This document shows, in pieces, positions 46,768 through 54,527 of a stretch of 64,000 nt of DNA. This DNA is from CAVPJC01 sp963705155 (lineage in GTDB: Bacteria > Chloroflexota > Anaerolineae > Anaerolineales > UBA4823): contig CAVPJC010000013.1 of assembly GCA_963705155.1 (NCBI GenBank), positions 496,001-560,000 of the forward strand, read 5' to 3'. The notes below the pieces were generated by a model. That model ran no database searches. It had not been told where the DNA came from and saw nothing but the letters and a program-made list of their open reading frames with translations. Positions within the stretch are counted from its first letter, which is position 1; each line of letters begins with the position of its first letter. A program made the translations under genes and the position numbers.

Positions 46768-47898
46768 ATGACCGATATCGTTATTGACCAGGAAAAACAA
46801 AAACAAGCCAAGACCTATGCAAGACTGCACCAGCGGTTGATCCTGGTGGATTTTGCCATTGGGGCAGGGTACTGCACAGCCTGGTTGGCGCTTGGCTGGG
46901 GTGGTAAATTAAAGCAATTCTTGCTGGGGTTCACCAGCACCAACTGGTTGTTGGTGGCAGCATTTGGTGCGATTATGGGTGTGGGATATTTGCTTGTGAG
47001 CTCACCGCTGGCATATTATTCGGGATTTGCCCTACCTCAACGGTTTGGTCTTTCAACGCAGTCGCTAAGGGGATGGATTGGTGACCAGCTCCGAGGCAGC
47101 CTGATCGGTGCTGTGTTCGGGGGAGTATTATTGGAGTTGGTGTACCTGCTGCTGCGGGCGTCACCCGATCTGTGGTGGCTGTGGGCCGCCTTGATGATGC
47201 TCTTTTTCTCGGTTTTGATGACCAACCTATACCCAATCCTGTTGATGCCTCTGTTCTATCGAATTGCTCCATTGGGAATTGAGCATGCTGACCTTGCCCT
47301 TCGACTGCTGCGCCTGGCAGACAAGGCCGGAACGCATGTTCAAGGCGTCTACAAATATGATATGAGCCGCCGGACAAAAGCAGCAAACGCTGCCCTGACG
47401 GGTATTGGGAATACCCGCAGGATCATCCTGGGGGACACCCTGCTCGCCGAATTTACACCGGATGAAATTGAAACCGTTCTGGCACATGAACTCGGACACC
47501 ACGCCCACAGAGATATCCCGGTGGGCATCGCTATCGAAAGCCTGATGACGCTCGGTGGTTTCTACCTGGCTGCCCTGGGTTTGAAAGCCGGAGCTGCTGC
47601 ATTAGGATTGGATGGTACAGCAGACGTTACCGGGATGCCGCTTTTGGCTCTGGTTTTGGGTGTATACGGCATGGTGACGATGCCGCTTGGAAAGGCGTAT
47701 TCACGCTGGAGAGAACGGCGGGCGGATGCATATGCGGTGCGGTTGACCGGAAATGGAAGGGCATTTGCCTCCGCGCTTGCGCGCCTGGCAAACCAAAACC
47801 TGGCAGACGCCGATCCGGAGCCCTGGGTGGAGTTTCTGCTGTACTCTCATCCAGCGCTGAGCAAACGCATCGCAGCGGCGGCAGGAACCCAACGATAA
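46768..47898 (+). CDS. M48-family (Ste24/CAAX-type) membrane zinc metallopeptidase
   Basis: A 376-residue membrane protease. About five N-terminal membrane helices, then the zinc motif HELGH at 240-244 and the third ligand Glu in RERRADAYA near 317. The block GDTLLAEFTPDEIETVLAHELGH is the hallmark of the Ste24/HtpX branch. The full length and the helices ahead of the zinc site resemble Ste24/CAAX prenyl proteases more than HtpX; in bacteria such proteins cleave misfolded or tail-containing membrane proteins. ATG 46768. It ends in a strong terminator and shares a divergent promoter region with an ECF sigma gene. Confidence 0.9.
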   Translation: MTDIVIDQEKQKQAKTYARLHQRLILVDFAIGAGYCTAWLALGWGGKLKQFLLGFTSTNWLLVAAFGAIMGVGYLLVSSPLAYYSGFALPQRFGLSTQSLRGWIGDQLRGSLIGAVFGGVLLELVYLLLRASPDLWWLWAALMMLFFSVLMTNLYPILLMPLFYRIAPLGIEHADLALRLLRLADKAGTHVQGVYKYDMSRRTKAANAALTGIGNTRRIILGDTLLAEFTPDEIETVLAHELGHHAHRDIPVGIAIESLMTLGGFYLAALGLKAGAAALGLDGTADVTGMPLLALVLGVYGMVTMPLGKAYSRWRERRADAYAVRLTGNGRAFASALARLANQNLADADPEPWVEFLLYSHPALSKRIAAAAGTQR

Positions 47899-47899
47899 A

Positions 47900-47940
47900 C
47901 AAAGGCATGCAGGTTTTCCACCCGCATGCCTTTGTTTTTG
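47900..47940 (+). terminator. Intrinsic terminator of the M48 gene
   Basis: CAAAGGCATGC (47900-47910) pairs perfectly with GCATGCCTTTG (47924-47934), followed by TTTTTG. It starts two bases after the M48 stop codon. Confidence 0.9.
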
Positions 47941-47958
47941 CATTACGCGAAGACGGTA

Positions 47959-48153
47959 TTACTCGCTGGGGATGATCAGCCACATCAGCAAATAAATCAA
48001 AATGCCGGGTACGCCGCCGGGGATGAACGCGATGATAAACGCCAGGCGGAACCAGAATGCGCTGATGCCGAAGAACTCTGCCAGGCCGCCACATACGCCT
48101 AAAAGAATACGGTTTCGGCGGGACCGGCGAAGAGGTTGTTTGGTGGTGTTCAT
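47959..48153 (-). CDS. Small PspC-domain membrane protein
   Basis: A 64-residue protein that is a bare PspC domain: LRRSRRNRILLGVCGGLAEFFGI, then WFRLAFIIAFIPGG and a second helix ILIYLLMWLIIP. PspC domains insert in the cytoplasmic membrane and take part in envelope-stress signalling. ATG 48153 with GGAGG 4-5 bases upstream; the longer ORF to 48174 would place this site inside the gene. It is separate from the larger PspC-like fusion at 14220. No phage-shock operon (pspA) lies nearby. Confidence 0.85.
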   Translation of the reverse strand: MNTTKQPLRRSRRNRILLGVCGGLAEFFGISAFWFRLAFIIAFIPGGVPGILIYLLMWLIIPSE

Positions 48154-48234
48154 ACTGCCTCCGATTAATGACATCGAATACCATCTCCATATACGGAGGC
48201 CTGTCAGAAAAGTTGCGATGAAAATCGTGGATCG

Positions 48235-48879
48235 TCAGGAAATGCGAACCGCCAGAAGTGTGCCATCTCCGGCGGGAAAGATTGTGCTGAGCACACGCGG
48301 CTCGGCAGCCACACGATGGTTGAAGGCGATGGTGTCGGCAGTGAACTCATCAGCGGCGCCCAAGCCCACAACCGAACCTTTGCGAAAGACATTATGGGCG
48401 GTGATGAGGCCGCCAATCCGGACATTTTCCAACGCCCAATTAAAATAGGCCGGGTAACCGGTTTTGTCTGCATCGATAAACACGAAATCAAAGGGACCTT
48501 CGGCGACCAGGTCTTGAAGGGTGTGGTGGGCGTTTCCCACGCGAATTTCGACGCGATCACCCACGCCAGCCCGGATAAAATGCTGGCGGGCTACACTGGC
48601 GTGGTGCGGTTCTACTTCCAGGGTGATCAATTTTCCACCCGGGAGAAGGCCGCGGGCGATCCAGATGCCGCTGTAACCGCCGAGGGTGCCAATCTCGAGG
48701 GCTCTTTTGGCGCCGATGGATCGCACCAAGACCTGCAGAAAACGGCCTTCCTCAGGTTTGATGTTGATCGTGGGTAAGCCTTTTTTCGGGGTGTCTTCCA
48801 GTACCGCCACCTGGACGGCATCCTGAGGCACAAACAGGTTGACGATGTATTCACTGAGCTGGTCATTGTAAATTGTCAT
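48235..48879 (-). CDS. O-methyltransferase (CCoAOMT/family 3 type)
   Basis: A 214-residue SAM-dependent O-methyltransferase. The SAM-binding motif I ALEIGTLGGYSG lies near residue 62, motif with acidic residue LITLEVEPHHA follows, and DFVFIDADK with the metal-binding Asp is near 130; TAHNVFRKG is the usual metal-ligand Asn block. This is the metal-dependent catechol-type methyltransferase pattern. ATG 48879. It lies 3 bases after the HDAC-like gene stop on the same strand, so nitroreductase, HDAC-like protein and methyltransferase form a probable operon. Substrate unknown, probably a small phenolic or catechol-like compound. Confidence 0.88.
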   Translation of the reverse strand: MTIYNDQLSEYIVNLFVPQDAVQVAVLEDTPKKGLPTINIKPEEGRFLQVLVRSIGAKRALEIGTLGGYSGIWIARGLLPGGKLITLEVEPHHASVARQHFIRAGVGDRVEIRVGNAHHTLQDLVAEGPFDFVFIDADKTGYPAYFNWALENVRIGGLITAHNVFRKGSVVGLGAADEFTADTIAFNHRVAAEPRVLSTIFPAGDGTLLAVRIS

Positions 48880-48882
48880 CGG

Positions 48883-49788
48883 TCATTTTCTCCAAAAAGA
48901 TTTAGCTACCTGTATCGTCTGAATGTGGATATCGACGGTATCCTGAATGTTTTTTCCATACCCGCCGGCCATTGCCACGGCAAGTGGCAGACCGGCCCGG
49001 GTGCAGCTTTCGAACACCATTTGATCTCGTTGCGCAAGCCCGGATTTGCTCAGTGAAAGACGCCCGAGGGAGTTGTTGAAATGCGGATCAGCTCCGGCAA
49101 GGTATATTGCCATTTCTGCCCGGGCGGTTTCGATGGAGAATCTCAGCCCTGATTGAAGGGCCTCCAGGTATTGTTCGTCTCCGGCGCCATCTGGCAAGCC
49201 GATATCCAGATCGGAAGGTTCCTTGTGGTAAGGAAAGTTTTTTTCGCCGTGGATTGAAAAAGTGAATACACTAGGATCATCTCGAAAAATGGCAGCCGTG
49301 CCATTGCCCTGGTGAACATCGGCATCCAGTATGACGATTTGATGAATCCGTCCTTCAGCTTGCATAGCCCGGGATGCAACGGCGACATCGTTGAACACAC
49401 AATAACCCTCACCGTGATCTGCATACGCGTGGTGGGTACCGCCGCCCAGGTTGAAGGCAACGCCATCTTCCAGGGCAGACCGGCATGCCAGAATGGTGCT
49501 GCCTGCGGATAGGCGGGAGCGTTCCACCAGCAGTGGCGACCAGGGCAGGCCAATGCGGCGGATTTCCCTGTCATCCAAAGTGCCACCGACCACTTTGGCG
49601 ACATAGTCCAATGTGTGGACACGTAAAAGTTGTTCGTCTGTGGCTGGTTCAGCCAGTTGCAGCTCTTCAGGTAAAAGCACCTTCTGGGCGAGCAAACAGG
49701 TGCGCAGACGGTGGTACTTCTCGGCCGGGAAACGATGACCGTTGGGTAACGGGATGGGTGATGTATCGTGGTAGTAAGCTTTAATCAC
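48883..49788 (-). CDS. Histone deacetylase-superfamily amidohydrolase
   Basis: A 301-residue zinc-dependent deacetylase of the HDAC/AcuC/polyamine-deacetylase superfamily. Visible signature: GGGTHHAYADHGEGYCVFND with the catalytic His-His pair, ILDADVHQGNGT with the zinc ligands Asp and His, and later LAGADPHFNN with the third zinc ligand Asp. The substrate may be an acetylated lysine, polyamine or small amide; this cannot be told from sequence. GTG start at 49788 overlaps the nitroreductase stop, so the two are translationally coupled. The O-methyltransferase follows 3 bases later. Confidence 0.88.
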   Translation of the reverse strand: MIKAYYHDTSPIPLPNGHRFPAEKYHRLRTCLLAQKVLLPEELQLAEPATDEQLLRVHTLDYVAKVVGGTLDDREIRRIGLPWSPLLVERSRLSAGSTILACRSALEDGVAFNLGGGTHHAYADHGEGYCVFNDVAVASRAMQAEGRIHQIVILDADVHQGNGTAAIFRDDPSVFTFSIHGEKNFPYHKEPSDLDIGLPDGAGDEQYLEALQSGLRFSIETARAEMAIYLAGADPHFNNSLGRLSLSKSGLAQRDQMVFESCTRAGLPLAVAMAGGYGKNIQDTVDIHIQTIQVAKSFWRK

Positions 49789-50297
49789 CAGCGATCCCGG
49801 TGGACGATATCCTGTATGGTTTTTCGACCGCCTTTACGGGGCGGTGTGGTTAAATTCTCAGCTTCTTGCGGATAGCCAAATGAGATGGCAATGCGCAAAT
49901 GGAGATCGGATGGGAATCCAAGAATCTGGCGAGCTTTTTCTGCCTCGTATATGGATGCCAGACAGGAGCCAATCCCCATCTCCCAGGCTGCCAACTGCAT
50001 ATAAGCGGCAGTTTGGCCAATATCGAAAAGTACCTGGAACCGTTCAGCCGGATCAGAATGGACGATAGCCACGCCCAGAGCAGCTCCAGCCAGATGTCCT
50101 GCCCACTCGCCGCACTCGGAGAGCTGCTTGAGGATGGTCTTATCGGTGATGGCGATGAAATGCCAGGGCTGGGTGTTTTTGGATGATTGTGACCGCCGCC
50201 CGGCATTCAGGATGGTGAGGATGGATTCCTCAGGGAGCGGCTGGTCGGCGAATTTGCGCACGGCGCGCTTGAGGCGGATGGCGTCTGATACGTTCAT
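49785..50297 (-). CDS. Nitroreductase-family FMN oxidoreductase
   Basis: A 170-residue FMN-dependent oxidoreductase of the nitroreductase fold. IRLKRAVRKFADQPLPE near the start (FMN phosphate binding), AGRRSQSSKNTQPWHFI and the GIGSCLASIYEAEKAR block match the family; the C-terminal AISFGYPQE is typical. ATG 50297 is preferred because it gives the normal short N-terminus, with AGGGAG about 8 bases upstream. It overlaps both its neighbours (the toxin gene end and the HDAC gene start), suggesting one transcript. Electron acceptor and substrate are unknown. Confidence 0.87.
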   Translation of the reverse strand: MNVSDAIRLKRAVRKFADQPLPEESILTILNAGRRSQSSKNTQPWHFIAITDKTILKQLSECGEWAGHLAGAALGVAIVHSDPAERFQVLFDIGQTAAYMQLAAWEMGIGSCLASIYEAEKARQILGFPSDLHLRIAISFGYPQEAENLTTPPRKGGRKTIQDIVHRDRW

Positions 50298-50638
50298 GTT
50301 AGTAGCTCCCTCCGTACTTGAGTGATTTGGGCGTTTAGCTCCGGGATTTTGTTCTGGATGATATCCCAAGCGATACTGTCGTTGATGCTGAAGTACGGAT
50401 GAGCGACAATATCTCGAAAGCCGCTAATTTTCCGCCAATCCACAAGGGAGAAACGCTGGCGGATCTCATCTGGCACATTCTTGGCAGCTTCACCGATGAT
50501 TTCCAGGTTGCGTAGTACAGCATCGTACATGCGATCATCTTGTATAAACTGCTCAAGAGATAGCCCGTCTGTAAAACGCAATACTTTGGCGCAACTTTGT
50601 TGTTTATCATCCAGGTATGAGCGTGGATTAAGCGACAT
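50294..50638 (-). CDS. hepT: HepT-family HEPN toxin (DUF86)
   Basis: A 114-residue HEPN protein, the RNase toxin of HepT/MntA systems. The catalytic motif R-x4-H-x-Y is present as RDIVAHPY near residue 75-82, and the helical body has the expected NLEIIGEAAKNVPDEIR block. ATG 50638 lies inside the end of the mntA gene (overlap of 11 bases), the usual arrangement with antitoxin first. In this system the MntA nucleotidyltransferase AMPylates HepT near the active site to silence it. Confidence 0.88.
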   Translation of the reverse strand: MSLNPRSYLDDKQQSCAKVLRFTDGLSLEQFIQDDRMYDAVLRNLEIIGEAAKNVPDEIRQRFSLVDWRKISGFRDIVAHPYFSINDSIAWDIIQNKIPELNAQITQVRRELLT

Positions 50639-50917
50639 AAACAGCCTCTTTTTCTATTTCCGCAAGTAGTAGAGGTTTCAATCCATCCTGGGTTACAAGG
50701 TCGACCTTACAGCCAAGCAGGTCTTCCAGGTAGAATTTTGTTTCCATGTATTGGTCAAATGTTGGGGGGTTGTGAACAGAACCAGAATATCCACATCGCT
50801 GGTAGGGGTGGCCTCATTGCGGGCGGTTGAACCAAATAAAGCCAAAGATTTCACACCCAGGCGAACGAGCTCTGGCGTATTTTTCTGAAGTATCTTGAGC
50901 GCATGTGTGAGTTTCAT
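50628..50917 (-). CDS. mntA: MntA-family nucleotidyltransferase antitoxin; one frameshift
   Basis: Minimal nucleotidyltransferase. From ATG 50917 (MKLTHALKILQ) the motif GSTARNEATPTSDVD gives the G-S-x10-D-x-D active site. After VLFTTP the frame drifts, but an adjacent frame continues as TFDQYMETKFYLEDLLGCKVDLV...EKEAVYVA to a stop at 50628-50630, the normal family ending. The break is at a C6 run on the minus strand (G6 at 50764-50769); one extra C restores TTPPTFDQYM. It pairs with hepT downstream. The frame to 50995 is open, but the ATG at 50917 is the usual start. Confidence 0.86.
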
Positions 50918-51166
50918 CGCTTTTCTTTTTGTTGGTGTTAAGATCAATTCAACGAGTTTGCTTTCCATGCACGAAAATCGTTTTGCATAACCCAATTATA
51001 CCCTCCGCAGCGACCTGTAATCCTTTAGAGGAACACCAATAAAGTATCAGGAGTAGGCAGAGTGACAGGAGGATATGCAGGGGTAATTGGCAAATTGAAA
51101 TAGCGGGGAACGCGCATGATTGGATAGCTGGCGTATACCGATGCTACTACCGGAACAAGTCCAATG

Positions 51167-51172
51167 TATAAT
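51167..51172 (+). promoter_or_regulatory. -10 box upstream of the Mg2+ ATPase gene
   Basis: A perfect TATAAT at 51167-51172, 26 bases ahead of the ATPase ATG. No good -35 is seen. The short leader leaves no space for a magnesium riboswitch. The rest of the 50918-51197 gap holds nothing I can support. Confidence 0.4.
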
Positions 51173-51197
51173 AAGATAACCTGATTGGGGTGAATCG

Positions 51198-53713
51198 ATG
51201 ACAACTTTTCCTTTTTGGTCAAGGGAAATCCTTGCAACAGCCCAATATTTGAACTCATCCGTTAATGGATTGAGCGAAAAAGATGCTCAGCAAGTTCTTC
51301 TTCGTGTTGGGCCAAACCGTATCCAATCCAAGGAGCGAGCTACGCCGCTCGGGTTGTTGATCAATCAATTTAAAAGCCCGATTGTCATCATCCTGGTATT
51401 TGCCACCATTATTTCTGCTGTTCTCCAGGATTGGGTGGATGCCGTCATCATTTTGTTGATTGTGATGGGCAGCGCCTTGCTCAGTTTTTACCAGGAGTAC
51501 AACGCCAACAATGCAGCTGAGAAACTGAAGGAACAAGTCTCGCTAAAGACAAATGTTATGCGGGATGGAAAACCTGCTTCAATAGCAACAGACGCCATTG
51601 TTCCCGGTGATGTAGTCTTGCTATCGGCTGGGGCTTTGATCCCTGCCGATGGATTGATCATCGAAGCCAGGGATTTTTTCGTGAACCAGGCCGTATTGAC
51701 AGGCGAGACTTTCCCGGTTGAGAAAATGCCGGGGATCGTTCCCGAAAGCGCAAGCTTAGCTGGGCGGACGAATGTTGTGTTCATGGGCACCAATGTCCGC
51801 AGCGGCAGCGCAAAAGTGTTGATCGTACAAACCGGATTGCAGACTTCATTCGGGCAGATCGCAGACCGGCTCACGCTGCGCCCGCCAGAGACCGAGTTTG
51901 AGCGCGGCATCCGCAAGTTGGGATATTTGCTGACTGAAGTTATGTTCATTCTGGTTTTGGGCATATTCTTTTTCAATGTGCTATTCCATAAGCCAGTTCT
52001 TGATTCATTGCTTTTCTCCATAGCACTGGCAGTGGGATTGACCCCGCAACTATTGCCAGCCATTATCAACATCAACCTGTCAAAAGGCTCACAGCAGATG
52101 GCGAAGCATGGCGTCATCGTGCGGCGGTTAGAATCGATTGAGAACTTCGGCAGCATGGATATCCTTTGCACTGATAAGACCGGCACGTTGACGGAAGGTG
52201 TGGTGCATTTGGATGGTGCGCTGGATGTGAACGGAGCACCATCGGAACAAGTCAGTCTGTATGCATATCTGAACGCGCACATGCAAACAGGCCTGCCTAA
52301 TCCGCTGGATGAGGCGGTTGTTGGCAAAGGTGCTAAGGGAGCGGATGAATATACTAAAGTGGATGAGATCCCGTATGACTTTATCCGTAAACGCCTGACA
52401 GTAGTTGCAGAGCAAATTAATTCGCTACCCATCATGATTACCAAAGGCGCTCTGGAAACCGTGCTGGCGGTCTGTCCACAGATCCAGATTGGGAATGAGG
52501 AAAAAGCTCTTGACAGCGCGGTTCAGGCGAAAATCAAAGAGCAATACGAAGCGTGGAGCGCCCAGGGCTATCGCGTTTTGGGAGTGGCAGTCAAATCTGT
52601 CAGCGGGCAGGCACATCCCTTTTCAAAAACCGAGGAAACCGATATGACTTTCGTCGGCTTCCTGTTGTTCTTTGACCCGCCAAAGGAAGGCGTGAAAGAG
52701 ACCATCCTGGGGCTGGAAAAATTGGGCGTGCAGCTCAAGGTGATAACCGGGGATAATAAATTAGTTGCCCATCACATTGGACAGGTTGTGGGATTGGGCG
52801 AAGCGAAGGTACTGACTGGCGGTGAGCTGGACAACTTGCGCGACGAGGCGCTTGTGGCATACAGTGGAGGAAACCACCATATTTGCGGAGGTAGATCCCA
52901 ACCAGAAGGAGCGCATCATCCTGGCGCTCAAGAAGCGCGAACATGTGGTTGGTTATATGGGTGACGGCATCAACGACGCACCCTCTTTTCACACTGCAGA
53001 TGTGGGCATCTCGGTGGCAAACGCAGTGGATGTGGCGAAAGAAGCTGCAGATATGGTACTGCTGAAACAGGATTTGGATGTGCTTCACGAGGGCATTGTG
53101 CAGGGACGAAAGACTTTTGCCAATACGCTCAAGTATATCTTTATGGCGACCAGTGCAAATTTTGGAAACATGTTCAGCATGGCGGGAGCTTCATTGTTTT
53201 TGCCATTCCTGCCGATGCTGCCCAAGCAAATTTTTTTGATCAACTTTCTAACCGATTTACCTGAGATGGCCATTGCCAATGACAGCGTAGATGATGTCAT
53301 GGTCGAACGCCCGCACCGCATGGATATTAAATTCATCCGCCGCTTTATGCTGATCTTTGGACCACTCAGTTCGTTTTTTGATTTAGCCACCTTTGCAGTG
53401 TTGATCTGGCTGATGAAGGCAAACGCGCAACATTTCCGAACCGGTTGGTTTATTGAGTCTATTCTTATCGGCGGGTGTGGTTGTATTTGCGGTGCGCACG
53501 CGTCTGCCGTTCACGCGAAGTCGCCCAAGCCGCGCCATACTGGCAATCACTGGGCTGGTTATGTTGATTACACTGTGCCTGCCCTACTCTCCGCTGGCTT
53601 CAGTATTGGACTTTGTACCATTGCCGCTGTCGAATTTGCTGGTTCTTTGGGGATCGTGGCTATGTATTTTCTATCAGCAGAATTTACCAAGCGTTGGTTC
53701 TATCGACAAATAA
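51198..53713 (+). CDS. MgtA-type P-type Mg2+-importing ATPase; two frameshifts
   Basis: About 838 residues of a P-type ATPase, most similar to the magnesium-transporting IIIB branch. TGE at 168-170, the phosphorylation site DKTGT at 326-330, GDGINDAP in the second frame and the helices LPFLPMLPKQIFLINFLTDLPEMAIAND and HFRTGWFIES of MgtA-type pumps. The frame breaks near 52865 (VAYS to VEETTIFAEVDP) and near 53460 (ESI to SAGVVVFAVRTRLPFTRSRP) and ends at 53713. In each case the flanking sequence is collinear with the family, so I expect one pump. It would import Mg2+ using ATP. No regulator is next to it. Confidence 0.85.
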
Positions 53714-53917
53714 ACAACAGCAGCTGAATACGAACGAAAGAAGGGTATGAGGGGCACGCCAAATGCCTGCGGGGATGCTGAGGGTTTCCTGGTTGGTCAC
53801 CCAGGGGATAATCTGGTGTCACTTTGGACCTGATGTGACCTGGCCGACAACGTGATCCAGTATGAAATCATTAAGTAATTTTCTGTGTCGTAGCGATTCC
53901 ATTCACATCTCAGCCTG

Positions 53918-54502
53918 TTGGCTGGACTGCTTCTGATGGCGCTGGCGACGAATACATATTTTGAACAGATTACCTTTCATTGGCTTAGCCGGACCGGTTT
54001 TGCGCCCAATGACCTGTGGTATTGGCGGATTGAGCGCATGTTCTCTTCGGCACTGGTGACCTCGGGAGGAATCGTCTTCTGGGAGGGGTTGTTTTTTGTT
54101 GCCTTTGCTGTCGGCCTGGCGGAATGGATGACTGGCTGGAAACGGGCAGCCGTTACATTTTGGGGAGTACATCTTTTAGCATTGGTTCTCCTTTCGCTGG
54201 TCATCTCGTTGGCTATGCATACGCTGCACGATTTTGGATTGGAAGCAACCATGGTCGCCAGGGATGTCGGCCCTTCGGCGGGCTATTTCGCCTGCCTTGG
54301 GTTGGTGAGCGCACGGTTAAAACGCCCTTGGAACTGGATCAGCGGCGGGATATTGTTTGTCACGTTTGTGGCTAATTTGTTCGTGCCAGCTGCTGTCGGG
54401 GAAAACGCCCAAATAAAATTCTCGGCAGACCTGGCGCATTTGCTGGCATTTCCGCTGGGGTGGTTCAGCAGTTTAATTGGACAGAAACAAACGCAATACT
54501 AA
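53918..54502 (+). CDS. Rhomboid-like polytopic membrane protein
   Basis: A ~194-residue membrane protein with about six hydrophobic segments. It has a serine-containing block VARDVGPSAGYFACLGL and, in the last helix, FSADLAHLLAFPLGWF with a His; this Ser/His spacing and topology resemble rhomboid proteases, where Ser is in the fourth helix and His in the sixth. The glycine pattern (GPSAG instead of GxSG) is not the canonical one, so it may be an inactive or specialised relative. The TTG start at 53918 is uncertain; an ATG at 53862 in another frame with one indel would give an extra N-terminal helix. It is followed 25 bases later by mprF. Confidence 0.5.
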   Translation: MAGLLLMALATNTYFEQITFHWLSRTGFAPNDLWYWRIERMFSSALVTSGGIVFWEGLFFVAFAVGLAEWMTGWKRAAVTFWGVHLLALVLLSLVISLAMHTLHDFGLEATMVARDVGPSAGYFACLGLVSARLKRPWNWISGGILFVTFVANLFVPAAVGENAQIKFSADLAHLLAFPLGWFSSLIGQKQTQY

Positions 54503-54527
54503 GATGTGAACGCCTACGGGAGCAGTT

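Noticed and set aside
51025..51258. 77-residue minus-strand frame in the gap before the Mg2+ ATPase
   Set aside because: It overlaps the ATPase start, has no ribosome site and only hydrophobic low-information sequence; too weak to call a gene.
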